Below are positions 16,779 to 27,221 of a DNA stretch of 49,039 bases, piece by piece (the stretch's first letter is position 1; the number at the start of each line of letters is the position of its first letter). Both the position numbers and the translations under genes were made by a program. The stretch is from contig JAGLMC010000035.1 in assembly GCA_023140215.1 (NCBI GenBank), positions 1 to 49,039 on the forward strand, written 5' to 3'. Below the pieces are notes generated by a model. It made no database searches, was not told where the DNA came from, and saw nothing but the letters and a program-made list of their open reading frames with translations. The stretch comes from Alphaproteobacteria bacterium (GTDB lineage Bacteria > Pseudomonadota > Alphaproteobacteria > Micavibrionales > Micavibrionaceae).

Positions 16779-19235
16779 TTAATAAAGACCACCGGTTCCA
16801 ATATTGGCTTCATTAGATGGCGTGCCTGAAGTGTTTTGTTCATTTATAACGGATGGCATTAGATTAATCCCTCTTCCATCTAAAATATACATATTATCCG
16901 TAGGCTCTGTTCCTGCGACAAAGGATTCCCAAATAACTCTTTTATCACCGATACTTGCACGCACTCCTGTATCAGCATTAATTTGAACATTGCGAATGCC
17001 CGGAGGAACACGAAAAGGTAATAGGGGTGTATCTTTAAGTGCTTGTGCCATAAAGTCTTTGAAAATCGGTACAGCGACAGAAGAGCCTGTTTCCCTTTTC
17101 CCCATTGAACGCGGATCATCAAATCCGGCGAAAACACCAACTACCAGATCAGGAGAAAATCCGATAAACCATGTGTCCTTGGATTCATTGGTTGTTCCGG
17201 TCTTTCCTGCTAACGGTCTTCCTAATGATTTAATACGCACACCTGTGCCACGTTGAATAACACCTTCAAGAATAGAAGTTATTTGATATGCTGTGCGTGG
17301 GTCTGTGATTGTTTTTCGTGTATCAAGCAATTCAGGTGTGTTTTGTCTCTCCCATTTTATCATATCACCACAATCCTTACATAGACGTTTATCATGTCGA
17401 AAAATTGTTTTACCGCGGCGATCTTGAATACGGTCAATCATTGTAGGTGTAATTTTTTTGCCTCCATTTACAAAAACAGCGTATGCTGCGGATAGTTTTA
17501 GCAATGTTGTTTCTCCTGCACCAAGAGCATTTGCTAATAAATGTGGCATATTTTTAGTAACGTTAAAACGTTCAGCAACTTCTGAAATTTTTTCCATACC
17601 TAAATAATCAGCTAATCGCACGGTCATTAAATTGCGAGATTTTTCCACGCCTATACGGATAGGCGTAGGACCATAATATTCATGTGAATAGTTGGTTGGA
17701 CTCCATATGTTTCCCGGACGATCTTCAATTGCAAAAGGAGAGTCTAAAACCAGTGTTGCCGGAGTAAATCCATTTTCTAATGCAGCTAGATATACAAATG
17801 GTTTAAATGCTGATCCTGGTTGACGATTTGCTTGTATAGAGCGATTAAATTGCTGAAACACACCATATTTCCAGCCACCTTGCATGGCTAAAACACGCCC
17901 TGTATGCGGGTCAAGAGCTATAAGAGCGCCTTGTATGTCCGGTACTTGGCGAAGTGCATAATTGTTTTTTTCATCATGTAATGGCTCAACCATAATTATA
18001 TCACCTCTTTTCACAACTTGTGTTGCAGAGCTTATAGTTGATCCTCGGCTATATCCTTCATTTAAATATTTCCGCGCCCAAGCTAGATTTTCGAGTTTTA
18101 TATGACCTGTGCTGTCATCTTTAAAGCCTAAAGAAACCAAAGAAGATTTTACTTCAATTACAAAGGCCATTCTCCAATGTTCAAGCTTATCTTCTGGTAT
18201 TTTGATAGTATTAAGTTTTTTCTGCCAGTCTTGTATGTTCTCAAAATTAATAATTGCGCCTCGCCAACCATGACGCTTATCATAGGACATCAATCCATTT
18301 TGTAATGCTCTTTGAGCAATATCTTGTAAATTCGGATCAAGGGAACTTCGCACCACCATACCACCACCATAAAGACTTTCAGCTCCATAATGATCGACTA
18401 AAAAACGGCGAATTTCTTCTGTAAAATATGGTGCTTTTACAATTTTTGATTCATCACGTTTTGTTGTTTTAAGCGGTAAAAGTATGGCAAGCTCAGCTTG
18501 TCCGTTTGTAATATAACCATCTTCTCTCATTCGATTAATAACCCAATTACGACGGTTTATTGCTGCTGTATATTTTTTAATCGGATGATAATTATTTGGA
18601 GCTTTTGGTAAAGCAGCAAGATATGCAGCTTCAGCAATGCTAATTTCATCGAGGGATTTATTAAAATATTGTAAAGCTGCCGCAGCAATGCCATATACTC
18701 TAGCTCCCATGAATATTTCATTCAAATAGAGTTCTAGTAAGCGTTCTTTGCTCATTGCTCTTTCCATTCGATAGGCTAGAATTGCTTCTTTAATTTTACG
18801 CTCATATGAAATTTCATTGGTTAATAGGAAATTTTTTGCCACTTGTTGTGTGATTGTGGAGGCTCCTTTTTGACGACGGCCTGTTCCCATATTTTTAATG
18901 TTACCCACTATCGCCCGAGTAATAGCAAATAAATCAACACCTTCATGTTTATAAAAATTCTTATCTTCTGCAGAAATAAAAGCTTTTTTGACTAAATCAG
19001 GAATTTCTTCTATTGGTATAAAAACACGCTTTTCCTGCGCAAATTCCGCCATAAGACGGCCATCTCCTGCATAAAGTCTGGTTACTATTGGTGGTTTGTA
19101 ATTTTTGAGTTGGCTATATTCTGGAAGATCTTGTCCATAATAGCTAAATATATAGACAATGCTGATAATTCCGGCAATTAATCCTAAAAAGCCTAGGGAA
19201 AATAATCCTAAAAATCCGTACCATAAATATTTCAT
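16779..19235 (-). CDS. mrcA: Penicillin-binding protein 1A (bifunctional peptidoglycan synthase)
   Basis: Polymerises glycan strands and cross-links them in the periplasm. It has 818 residues, with a membrane anchor at 7-30. The family 51 glycosyltransferase domain follows at about 50-225 (ISAEDKNFYKHEGVDLFAIT with the catalytic Glu, GASTITQQVAKNF). Next comes an OB-like insert and then the transpeptidase domain: the active-site Ser in GSAFKPF, SRN as the second motif, and KTG in LAGKTGTTNESKDTWF. All catalytic motifs are intact. AGGA lies upstream of the ATG. It is preceded by mlaEF and followed by the tmRNA gene. The short C-terminal extension (Asn/Thr/Gly-rich) is unremarkable. Confidence 0.93.
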   Translation of the reverse strand: MKYLWYGFLGLFSLGFLGLIAGIISIVYIFSYYGQDLPEYSQLKNYKPPIVTRLYAGDGRLMAEFAQEKRVFIPIEEIPDLVKKAFISAEDKNFYKHEGVDLFAITRAIVGNIKNMGTGRRQKGASTITQQVAKNFLLTNEISYERKIKEAILAYRMERAMSKERLLELYLNEIFMGARVYGIAAAALQYFNKSLDEISIAEAAYLAALPKAPNNYHPIKKYTAAINRRNWVINRMREDGYITNGQAELAILLPLKTTKRDESKIVKAPYFTEEIRRFLVDHYGAESLYGGGMVVRSSLDPNLQDIAQRALQNGLMSYDKRHGWRGAIINFENIQDWQKKLNTIKIPEDKLEHWRMAFVIEVKSSLVSLGFKDDSTGHIKLENLAWARKYLNEGYSRGSTISSATQVVKRGDIIMVEPLHDEKNNYALRQVPDIQGALIALDPHTGRVLAMQGGWKYGVFQQFNRSIQANRQPGSAFKPFVYLAALENGFTPATLVLDSPFAIEDRPGNIWSPTNYSHEYYGPTPIRIGVEKSRNLMTVRLADYLGMEKISEVAERFNVTKNMPHLLANALGAGETTLLKLSAAYAVFVNGGKKITPTMIDRIQDRRGKTIFRHDKRLCKDCGDMIKWERQNTPELLDTRKTITDPRTAYQITSILEGVIQRGTGVRIKSLGRPLAGKTGTTNESKDTWFIGFSPDLVVGVFAGFDDPRSMGKRETGSSVAVPIFKDFMAQALKDTPLLPFRVPPGIRNVQINADTGVRASIGDKRVIWESFVAGTEPTDNMYILDGRGINLMPSVINEQNTSGTPSNEANIGTGGLY

Positions 19236-19256
19236 AGTGCATTCCTACGCAATTTT

Positions 19257-20075
19257 TTACGTAATGGGACCATCTGCTCTACCGTGAATGAATTGATCAA
19301 CATACTCATTTTCTGAATGATCCAGATCACTCACATCACCATGCCAGATAATTTTACCCTCATGAATCATGGCTACATAATCAGCAATTTTTCGAGCAGA
19401 AGCTAAATCATGAGTAATGGAAAGAGTTGTTGCGCCAAGTTCTTTAACCTGTTCCACAATTAAATTATTAATAACATCAGCCATAATGGGATCAAGCCCG
19501 GTGGTTGGTTCATCGAAAAAGATAATTTCAGGGCTTGCAGCTACAGCTCTGGCAAGTCCTACGCGCTTTTGCATACCGCCAGATATTTCAGCCGGATACA
19601 TGTCTGCTACTTCAGGTTTTAAACCAACGGCTTTTATTTTAGTTAAAGCTATATCTTTTGCAGCTTTGTGATACATGTTGCGTCCTTGTATAAGGCCAAA
19701 AGCAATATTTTCCCAAACCGTCATGGAATCAAACAAGGCCGCACTTTGAAATAACATACCGAATTTACGCATAAGAATATCACGATCTCTTGTTCCCAAC
19801 CTGATAGTTTCTTGTCCATCAATCACGATAGAGCCTTTATCCGGTGTAAGTAGTCCTAATACACATTTTAGTGCTACAGATTTTCCTGTTCCAGATCCGC
19901 CAATGATAACTAATGATTTTCCTGTAGCAACGGATAAATTAATACCATTTAAAACCTGATTGTCATCAAAGGCTTTTTTAACATCTTTCATTTGTAATTT
20001 GCAGATATCCTGATCTTTTTTCATCTGCCTGTCTTGTTTTTGTTCATCTTGTTTAGTGTCGTTATGAAATGTCAT
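19257..20075 (-). CDS. mlaF: MlaF, ATP-binding subunit of the Mla phospholipid transporter
   Basis: The ATPase that drives phospholipid movement through MlaE. It has 272 residues: Walker A IIGGSGTGKSVALK at about 57, a Q-loop in FGMLFQSAALFDSMTV, the signature ISGGMQKRVGLARAVA, Walker B EIIFFDEPTTGLDP, and the switch His in LSITHDL. The N-terminal 25 residues are charged and probably disordered. The ATG overlaps the mlaE stop (ATGA), so the two are translationally coupled. mlaD lies at 9.2-9.6 kb; no mlaB or mlaC is visible in the window. Confidence 0.92.
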   Translation of the reverse strand: MTFHNDTKQDEQKQDRQMKKDQDICKLQMKDVKKAFDDNQVLNGINLSVATGKSLVIIGGSGTGKSVALKCVLGLLTPDKGSIVIDGQETIRLGTRDRDILMRKFGMLFQSAALFDSMTVWENIAFGLIQGRNMYHKAAKDIALTKIKAVGLKPEVADMYPAEISGGMQKRVGLARAVAASPEIIFFDEPTTGLDPIMADVINNLIVEQVKELGATTLSITHDLASARKIADYVAMIHEGKIIWHGDVSDLDHSENEYVDQFIHGRADGPIT

Positions 20076-20911
20076 GAGAAAAAAATCTGTGTCATAATAT
20101 AGTTGAAAATCAAGATCATAATTGATGATGATACAACTGCATTTGTTGTTGCGTTACCTACGCCTTGCGCACCTCTTTGCGAATTAAAACCATGATAGCA
20201 ACCCAACATAGTTACTATAAAACCAAAAGCTGCCGCTTTTACCAGACCGGACACAACATCCATTGTTTCCAGAACATCCCATGTTTGAGAGAGATAAGAG
20301 CCTTGAGAAAAGCCAAGGTTATAAATGGCTACAACATAACCGCCAAACACACCTATAATATCACCGATAAATACTAATAATGGTAATGTTAAAGTTCCTG
20401 CTATTAAACGCGGGGCAATTAGATATTTAAACGGATTAACAGATAATGTTTTCATTGCGTCAATTTGCTCTGTTACCCGCATTGTTCCAATCTCTGCGGC
20501 AATTGATGCTCCAACACGTCCAGCAACCATAAGACCAGCTAAAACCGGTGCTAACTCTCTTGTGACAGATAGTGCTACTACACCGGCAATTGCTCCTTCC
20601 GCATTAAAACGGGTAAATCCTGTATAGCTTTGTAACGCAAGTACCATTCCTGTAAATAAAGCTGTCATACCAACAACCGGCAAAGAATAATAACCAATAT
20701 TAATAAGTTGTTTTAAAAGCTGAGCGGGGAAAAATGGTGGAACAAAACAATGCATGATGGAACGTGCCATAAACATAAATAATTTACCTGACTTTTGAAA
20801 AAAAGTAAGAATAAATGCTCCAATGCTTTGACATAAATTTTGTGCATAGTTCAGTAGTGAATCTGTGTATTTTTTTATGTCTCTTGCAAATGTTTCAGTC
20901 TTTGCTGTCAT
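20072..20911 (-). CDS. mlaE: MlaE, permease subunit of the Mla phospholipid transporter
   Basis: The inner-membrane permease (MlaE/YrbE family) that forms the core of the MlaFEDB complex. It has 279 residues with about five hydrophobic segments. Typical conserved stretches are GMVLALQSYTGFTRFNAEGA, the cytoplasmic coupling segment ELAPVLAGLMVAGRVGASIA followed by AEIGTMRVTEQIDAMKTL, and GCYHGFNSQRGAQGVGNATT. It starts the mlaE-mlaF operon next to a 392-nt divergent intergenic region shared with the dotA genes. Confidence 0.92.
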   Translation of the reverse strand: MTAKTETFARDIKKYTDSLLNYAQNLCQSIGAFILTFFQKSGKLFMFMARSIMHCFVPPFFPAQLLKQLINIGYYSLPVVGMTALFTGMVLALQSYTGFTRFNAEGAIAGVVALSVTRELAPVLAGLMVAGRVGASIAAEIGTMRVTEQIDAMKTLSVNPFKYLIAPRLIAGTLTLPLLVFIGDIIGVFGGYVVAIYNLGFSQGSYLSQTWDVLETMDVVSGLVKAAAFGFIVTMLGCYHGFNSQRGAQGVGNATTNAVVSSSIMILIFNYIMTQIFFS

Positions 20912-21180
20912 ATTATTTTTGCTATAGATTACAGTTTGATTCAGTCTGTGGAGACTAAAGCAAAGCAGAGTATTCGTCCAGAGTGAAAAGTGTAGAAAAA
21001 TACTCTATCTTTTTATGAAGGGAAATTGTGATTTTTGTTAAATTTATATTTATTTTATTATTATCTGTTAATAATCCACATGATTTTTATTGTAAATTAG
21101 ACACGTACACCATTATGTGTGCAAATGAGAGCAAGAGTAAAAACTCAATTATTACAATCGGTTATGAGATTGTGTTTAAA
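20912..21180. other. Intergenic region between mlaE and the dotA cluster
   Basis: This is the left part of a 392-nt non-coding gap between divergent genes. It should contain the mlaE promoter on the minus strand, but I see no -35/-10 pair I would defend. It is strongly AT-rich with A/T runs near 21040-21100, and I see no open frame with a ribosome site. The part from 21181 on is listed separately as the dotA promoter. Confidence 0.4.
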
Positions 21181-21208
21181 TTGTGTCAACTTTTTTAACA
21201 TTTATAAT
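21181..21208 (+). promoter_or_regulatory. Putative promoter of the dotA1-dotA2-dotA3 operon
   Basis: A -35-like TTGTGT (21181-21186), a 16-nt spacer and a perfect -10 TATAAT (21203-21208) predict a start near 21215, about 90 nt upstream of the dotA1 GTG. Between them, AAGGAG (21260-21265) is not followed by any start codon at a usable distance. The actual ribosome site for dotA1 is probably the GAGTGGTGAG near 21285. Confidence 0.5.
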
Positions 21209-21303
21209 GATAAAAATGCTAAAATTAAAGGATATTTAATCAAAATTGTCTAAAATTTTAAGGAGTTACGCGGTAGAATCTAAAGAGTGGTGAGTTTATT
21301 AAC

Positions 21304-24150
21304 GTGCATAGCATAAATACAAGAAAAGTTGCTAAATATGTGATTATGCTTGGGATTGTTCCCAGAGCAAGGGATTTGTTTGCTTCTGGTTTTGGTTATC
21401 TTGCTTTTCTTATGGCTAGCATTTATGGCGCTGTTCGCATTCTTCCTTCTAATCATTCTTATTTACGACCAGAGAATTTAGGCAAATTTGGCTTACGGCA
21501 TGTTATTGCTGAGGCTGCTAATAATTTGACGTTGAGTTGGAAAAATATAGATCAGATCTTTATTTTTATTGTTTCTTTGTCCGGCATTGTTGTTCTTTGT
21601 TTGCAATTTGTCTTGTTAATTTATGCTTATATTATTCAACCTGCCCTTGCAGCAAGTATGTTTGCAACGCCTGAGCCTTTAGCAGTAGGGACTGTTGGCG
21701 CTCCGTCAACTCTTAATGATATTGCATTTTTATTGCTTGATAATGTTTTTGGTGTGCCGGGTCTTTTTTGTACGGCTGGAGGTACATGTACTGATGTTTT
21801 GGCTTCAGGAATGCAGCCGTTTCATATCGGTTTGCACAGTATATTCCAATTTTATTCTATTGGATTATTATTAATTGGCGTTATTATTTTTCTTTATTTT
21901 ATCCTTGTTGTTATCATGGAGACAGCTGTAACGGGTACACCTTTTGGGCAGCGTTTTCAGAATATATGGGTTCCAATCAGGCTGATTGTAGCATTGGGGA
22001 TGCTTGTTCCTATTAATTATGGATTAAATTCAGGACAGTATATTACGTTATTTTCAGCTAAAGCCGGTTCTGGGTTTGCTACTAACGCATGGGTGCTTTT
22101 TAATAATACAATTAAGAGTGGAGGTATGGGCAATCCTGCCGGTGAAACAGAAACGTTAGTTGGGCTTCCTAAAACACCTGATATTACTCCTGTTGTACAG
22201 TTTATGTCTTTAGTTCATGGTTGTGCTTATACTTATTGGAAACGACAGGATATGATAGGTGCGAATGCTCAAAGTTTAGACATGTCTTTGCCGCATTTGC
22301 CACCTGGAAGTGAATCAATAATTAAGCCTTATATGGTTAAAACTGCCTTTCCTTGGTCGGGAGATCAAAGGACAAATGTGTTAGTTGAAGAATCAACACC
22401 ATATACTGATGCTTTGGATTTTTATGAAAATGAAGATATTATTATTCGTTTTGGTATGAGTGGATATCCTAGGGTGGGTCCGCCTGATCCAAGATATAAT
22501 TCACATCTTGGATATACTGAGCCTAGTTGTGGTGAGATACGTATTACTATTGGTGATCTTTCTAATCGTGGACAAGGCGCAACTTATGGCGGTGGTGATC
22601 AAATTCAAAATTTTTATTTTAATTTGATTAAAACTTTATGGTACGGCATTCCTTCAATTGGCAATGCAGGCAATAATAACGTTCCAGCAAACTTGCTTAT
22701 TAAAATGTCTCAACGTCATGTAGAGCTTAATTTAGAAGCTCCAGATTTACAATGTAGGATTGGATGTTCTTTAAGAGATGATTTACCAAACTGTCCTGAT
22801 AATTGTAATGACGAGATATCTACTGATCTCAAAGGAAAATTGGTTTCTCATTATAAGGCAATTTTGGCTTCAGAAATTGAAGATGCTTGGGAAAAATATA
22901 ATGAAAATGCAATTGATAGGGAAGTTAGCAATGAAATTTTAAATCGTGGATGGGGCGGGGCAGGTATTTGGTATAATAAAATTGCGCAAATGAATGGTGC
23001 TTTTATTGGCGCTATAATGAGCATACCGACGCCAACTTTATTTCCGTTACTTATGGAAGAAAGTCTTAGAAAGAAGTGTAGAGAAGATTCTAATTGCGCT
23101 TCCGGACTTGAAAGTTTTACACCTGATACGTCAACTGAAACTTTGATAAATTTCAATGGTGGGGTATCGCCTATAGTTGGTGCTGAGAAATTTGTTACGG
23201 CAATGAATAATTTATTTAGATATTGGGCTAAAGATGATTCTGATTATGAATCAAGTAAAAAGACTGTTACTGGTAATGTTTTTGAAGATACCATAAATCT
23301 TATATTTGGAACCGAGGGACTTTTTGATATGCGTGGTAAAAATAAGCATATTCATCCTTTGGCTCAGCTTTCTGCTGTTGGTAAGGGGCTTGTTGATAGT
23401 GCTATTCGAAATGTTGCCGTATCATCTTTGGCTGGGTTTAGTAGTGGTCGTCTTGCATCATTTAATAACGCAACAGGAGGAGCGCTTGATATGATGAGTA
23501 AATTTCTTGCTTCAACTGCGATAATTGGGTTGACTGCTGGGATAGTTCTTTATTATATTTTGCCATTTTTACCGTTTCTTTATTTTTATTTTGCTGTTGG
23601 TTCTTGGGTTAAAGGTGTATTTGAAGCTATGGTCGGCACGCCGCTTTGGGCTCTGGCTCATTTAAGAATAGATGGTGAGGGATTGCCTGGAGATGCTGCT
23701 TCTAATGGTTATTTTTTGATTTTTGATATATTTGTAAGGCCTATTCTTATTGTATTTGGCCTTGTTGCATCGATGGTTATTTTTACTGCACAAATACGGG
23801 TTCTTAATTTTATATGGAGTTTGGTTGCAACTAACCTCACTGGATATGAAGAAAATCCAAATGTAACAATAATCTCTGATTATACTATATCAAGAGGTCC
23901 TATCGACCAATTTTTCTTTACTGTTATTTATACGATTATTGTTTATATGTTGGCTGTTTCTTCTTTTAAGTTAATTGATAGGATTCCTCATCTTTTACTA
24001 CGTTGGATGGGTGTTAGTGTTTCTGGTTTTGCTGATGTTAATGAAGAATCTAAAGAAGGATTTACTAAATATGCTTCACTTGGTGGTTTGACAGTAGGAC
24101 AAAAAACTGCTGGAGGATTACAGAAATTTGCTACAGAAATGGGAAGATAA
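21304..24150 (+). CDS. DotA/TraY family type IVB secretion protein, paralog 1
   Basis: DotA is a large polytopic inner-membrane protein of the Dot/Icm system, homologous to TraY of IncI plasmids. It has 948 residues. The GTG start is supported because the peptide aligns from its first residues with the two paralogs downstream. Hydrophobic segments near 30-50 and 80-105 are followed by an ALA-type possible cleavage site. Shared blocks are FGLRHVIAEAANNL (about 60-75), GWGGAGIWYNKIAQMNG (about 549-565), HPLAQLSAVGKGLVDSAIRN, and a C-terminal membrane block near 750-850 including VFEAMVGTPLWALAHLRIDG. The middle, between about 280 and 540, is the variable periplasmic part and holds several Cys pairs (CRIGC, CPDNC). 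Legionella DotA is about 1,050 residues. Confidence 0.82.
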   Translation: MHSINTRKVAKYVIMLGIVPRARDLFASGFGYLAFLMASIYGAVRILPSNHSYLRPENLGKFGLRHVIAEAANNLTLSWKNIDQIFIFIVSLSGIVVLCLQFVLLIYAYIIQPALAASMFATPEPLAVGTVGAPSTLNDIAFLLLDNVFGVPGLFCTAGGTCTDVLASGMQPFHIGLHSIFQFYSIGLLLIGVIIFLYFILVVIMETAVTGTPFGQRFQNIWVPIRLIVALGMLVPINYGLNSGQYITLFSAKAGSGFATNAWVLFNNTIKSGGMGNPAGETETLVGLPKTPDITPVVQFMSLVHGCAYTYWKRQDMIGANAQSLDMSLPHLPPGSESIIKPYMVKTAFPWSGDQRTNVLVEESTPYTDALDFYENEDIIIRFGMSGYPRVGPPDPRYNSHLGYTEPSCGEIRITIGDLSNRGQGATYGGGDQIQNFYFNLIKTLWYGIPSIGNAGNNNVPANLLIKMSQRHVELNLEAPDLQCRIGCSLRDDLPNCPDNCNDEISTDLKGKLVSHYKAILASEIEDAWEKYNENAIDREVSNEILNRGWGGAGIWYNKIAQMNGAFIGAIMSIPTPTLFPLLMEESLRKKCREDSNCASGLESFTPDTSTETLINFNGGVSPIVGAEKFVTAMNNLFRYWAKDDSDYESSKKTVTGNVFEDTINLIFGTEGLFDMRGKNKHIHPLAQLSAVGKGLVDSAIRNVAVSSLAGFSSGRLASFNNATGGALDMMSKFLASTAIIGLTAGIVLYYILPFLPFLYFYFAVGSWVKGVFEAMVGTPLWALAHLRIDGEGLPGDAASNGYFLIFDIFVRPILIVFGLVASMVIFTAQIRVLNFIWSLVATNLTGYEENPNVTIISDYTISRGPIDQFFFTVIYTIIVYMLAVSSFKLIDRIPHLLLRWMGVSVSGFADVNEESKEGFTKYASLGGLTVGQKTAGGLQKFATEMGR

Positions 24151-24204
24151 TAAATTTAGAATAAAAATAATATATAATTTAACTTGGAAAATAAATAAGA
24201 AATA

Positions 24205-27165
24205 ATGAGTATTAGTAGGAAACAATTTGTTAATTATGCTGTTTTGCCGGGTATTAGACCCCGGTTGCAGGAATTGTTTATTTCAGGATTTAATTATATT
24301 CCATTTTTTATTGCTCTTGTTTATCAAGCTGTTCGTTTGTTACCTGCACAGCATCCTTATCTTGATACACGGAATATTGGTTATTTTGGTATTCGTCATG
24401 TTGTAGCTGAAGCTGCGAATAATCTGATTGTAAATAAACGAAATATTGATCAGATACTTTTATTTATTGTAATTTTGTTTGGGCTTGGAATAATTTTTGT
24501 ACAGCTTTCTATTTTTGTTTTTTCGCTTTTTGCACAACCTGTTATGGCTGCCATGCCGACAAACTTTGCCGGTTTTTTCTTAACTCCGGTAGCTACAGCA
24601 CCTCAAGACCTTGCTTATATTATGTTGGATCTTGTTTTTGGCGTGCCAGATTTATTTAATTCCTGTGTTGCACAAGCTAATGTGGATTGTGTTTTGGATG
24701 TTAAAGAAGCGACTTCTAAGAGTTTGGTTGATCCATGGGATATTGAGAATACGGGTTTTCCATTTCCTATTCATATTGCTCTTCATCAGATGTTTCAGAT
24801 GTATAGTGTCGGGTTGCTTGTGGTTGCGTCATTTATTACGCTTTATTTTATTGTAACTATTATTGCAGAAACAGCGCAAACAGGCACAGCTTTTGGTAAG
24901 CGCTTTAATAAAGTATGGGCTCCTTTACGTCTGGTTTTTGCATTTGGTCTTTTAATACCGGTTGGTCATGGATTAAACTCTTCGCAATATATCGCACTTT
25001 ATGCTGCAAAGTTTGGTTCTGGTTTTGCGACAAATGGATGGAATGTTTTTAATGATTCTATTACCACCACGTATTTAGGTGAGACTAGTAGGTTGGTATC
25101 TCGTCCTAATATTCCTGAAATTGGCAATCTTTTACAATTTATGTTTGTTGCTCGTACTTGTGCAGAAATGTATAAAGCAAGTCCAATAAGTGGAAATATA
25201 ACAAAGATAGAACCATATCTTGTTAGAGGAAATGTAATAGGAACAGGAAATGGAGATTCTCGATATAAGAAATTGCCCGATGCTTATTATAACGGTAATT
25301 ATAAATCAACAGTAAAAAAATTTATGACTTATGAGGATCTTCTTGACTTTGCAAGAAATAATAAGCGAGTAACACTTAGATTTGGAGATAAACTTGTTGC
25401 TCAAAATCAAGCTAATAATTCAAATCAAGCTAATAATTCAAATCAAGTAAATATATTTGATGGAATCGTTGATCCTAAATGTGGAGAGATATCAATTCCG
25501 TTACTTGATCCGCGCATACCAGGTAGTAATAATCCACCTGAACCTGCGGCGGAAATTCTTCAACGTTATTATTGGTATATGATTCAAGATCTTTGGTTTG
25601 TTCATTTTTTTAATCCTGATGATTCTTTGAATCATCCTAAAAGCTTTGTATTAAACACAGCTGAGCCACCTAGAAATTTTGCAGCGAATATGCAGGATTT
25701 TATGAGACGTGATTTGGATACTGTTTTAAGTGGGAATTCTAATAATACAAAGATAGAGAAATATATACTGGAGATTGATACCGGTGCTGTTGCTGAGCAA
25801 GCTAAATCTGAAACTTGGAAAGAAGATAGTCTGACATTTAATCATAAAGGATGGGCTGCTGCCGGTATTTGGTATAATAAAGTAGCAGAGTTAAATGGTA
25901 TTATATCTACTGCTGTTCAATCATTACCTTCTATTATGCGTTATCCGGATGTTATGTCGAATATTATAGAGGTAAGAAGCCGATATGATGGTTCAGTAGC
26001 TGATAATATGGATATGTTTAGGCCTATAATGTCCGGCGGAAGAGCTGTTCCAGAAAGATTTCCTGGTGAACAAACGTTTGCTAATACGTTTGATAAAGCT
26101 TTTCGATGGTGGACAACTAGTGGTGGTACAATGTCATCTCATACTACAGCAACAGGAAATATATTGATTGATGGTATTAAGGCTCTTTTTGGAACGGAAG
26201 GTTTATATAGTATTAGAAGGAATCCAGACGTACACCCTCTTGCACAATTAGTTGGAATTGGGCGTTCGTTAGTTGAAGCGTCTATTCGTAATTTAACAAT
26301 TTCTGCTATAGGTAGTATTGGTGGCGCTGTTCTTTCTACATCTGTAAGTCGTCAGTTAGGTAGTGTTTCATCAGCAGCAATAGGATTTCTTATGACTATT
26401 GTTACGACTAGTTTAACGATAGGATTTGTTCTTTTTTATGTAATTCCGTTTTTGCCGTTTATCTATTTCTTTTTTGCTGTTGGTGGTTGGATAAAGGGTA
26501 TTTTTGAAGCTTTGGTTGGTGCTCCTCTTTGGGCTCTTGCTCATATTCGCATTGATGGTAATGGCTTGCCCGGGCAAGCTGCTGTTAATGGATATTTTTT
26601 GATTTTTGAGATATTTTTGCGACCGATTCTTATTATTTTTGGTCTTTTGGCAAGTCTTTCAGTTTTCTCAGCTATGGTTTCTGTTATGAATCAGATATTT
26701 GATATTGTCACTGCAAATCTTGGTGGATTTGATGCGCAATATGAAGCAAACTCTGGTATTGGTGAACAATTGATTGAGTTTATGCGTAGTCCCGTTGATC
26801 AATTTTTCTTTACAGTTGTTTATGCGATTATTGTTTATATGATGGCCATGTCTTCGTTTAAATTGATTGATCTTATTCCTAATAATATTTTGCGCTGGAT
26901 GGGGCAAAGTCTTGCTACATTTAATGATCAGCGTGAAGATCCTGCGGCAGGTCTTGTAGGTACAGCATGGATCGGTGCGCAGCAAGCTCTTTCACAAATT
27001 GGTGGCGGTCTTGGGGCATCAATGCAAAGTCTTGCAAGAGGAGGAAATCAACCACCTCCTCCTACTACAGGAGGTAGTCCACCATCATCACCTCCTCCTA
27101 CAGGTGGTAATCAACCATCTCCATCACAAAGAAGATCACTTGGTAATTTGTTAGGAGGTCGTTAA
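24205..27165 (+). CDS. DotA/TraY family type IVB secretion protein, paralog 2
   Basis: The longest of the three paralogs, 986 residues, 54 nt after dotA1. It has the same architecture: FGIRHVVAEAANNL near 65, a signal-like segment ending QPVMAA near 115, GWAAAGIWYNKVAELNG at about 549, HPLAQLVGIGRSLVEASIRN, and the C-terminal block with IFEALVGAPLWALAHIRIDG (about 770). Two features are unique to it. One is a short perfect tandem repeat QANNSN-QANNSN near residues 403-414. The other is a Pro/Gly/Ser/Gln-rich C-terminal tail of about 45 residues (PPPPTTGGSPPSS and similar), probably disordered and cytoplasmic. No Shine-Dalgarno is obvious before its ATG, so translation may depend on coupling or an unstructured AT-rich leader. 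Confidence 0.82.
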   Translation: MSISRKQFVNYAVLPGIRPRLQELFISGFNYIPFFIALVYQAVRLLPAQHPYLDTRNIGYFGIRHVVAEAANNLIVNKRNIDQILLFIVILFGLGIIFVQLSIFVFSLFAQPVMAAMPTNFAGFFLTPVATAPQDLAYIMLDLVFGVPDLFNSCVAQANVDCVLDVKEATSKSLVDPWDIENTGFPFPIHIALHQMFQMYSVGLLVVASFITLYFIVTIIAETAQTGTAFGKRFNKVWAPLRLVFAFGLLIPVGHGLNSSQYIALYAAKFGSGFATNGWNVFNDSITTTYLGETSRLVSRPNIPEIGNLLQFMFVARTCAEMYKASPISGNITKIEPYLVRGNVIGTGNGDSRYKKLPDAYYNGNYKSTVKKFMTYEDLLDFARNNKRVTLRFGDKLVAQNQANNSNQANNSNQVNIFDGIVDPKCGEISIPLLDPRIPGSNNPPEPAAEILQRYYWYMIQDLWFVHFFNPDDSLNHPKSFVLNTAEPPRNFAANMQDFMRRDLDTVLSGNSNNTKIEKYILEIDTGAVAEQAKSETWKEDSLTFNHKGWAAAGIWYNKVAELNGIISTAVQSLPSIMRYPDVMSNIIEVRSRYDGSVADNMDMFRPIMSGGRAVPERFPGEQTFANTFDKAFRWWTTSGGTMSSHTTATGNILIDGIKALFGTEGLYSIRRNPDVHPLAQLVGIGRSLVEASIRNLTISAIGSIGGAVLSTSVSRQLGSVSSAAIGFLMTIVTTSLTIGFVLFYVIPFLPFIYFFFAVGGWIKGIFEALVGAPLWALAHIRIDGNGLPGQAAVNGYFLIFEIFLRPILIIFGLLASLSVFSAMVSVMNQIFDIVTANLGGFDAQYEANSGIGEQLIEFMRSPVDQFFFTVVYAIIVYMMAMSSFKLIDLIPNNILRWMGQSLATFNDQREDPAAGLVGTAWIGAQQALSQIGGGLGASMQSLARGGNQPPPPTTGGSPPSSPPPTGGNQPSPSQRRSLGNLLGGR

Positions 27166-27221
27166 GAAATCGTAGGATTGGTAGATAAAGAATAATGATT
27201 GGAGTTTATCGATAAAAAATT

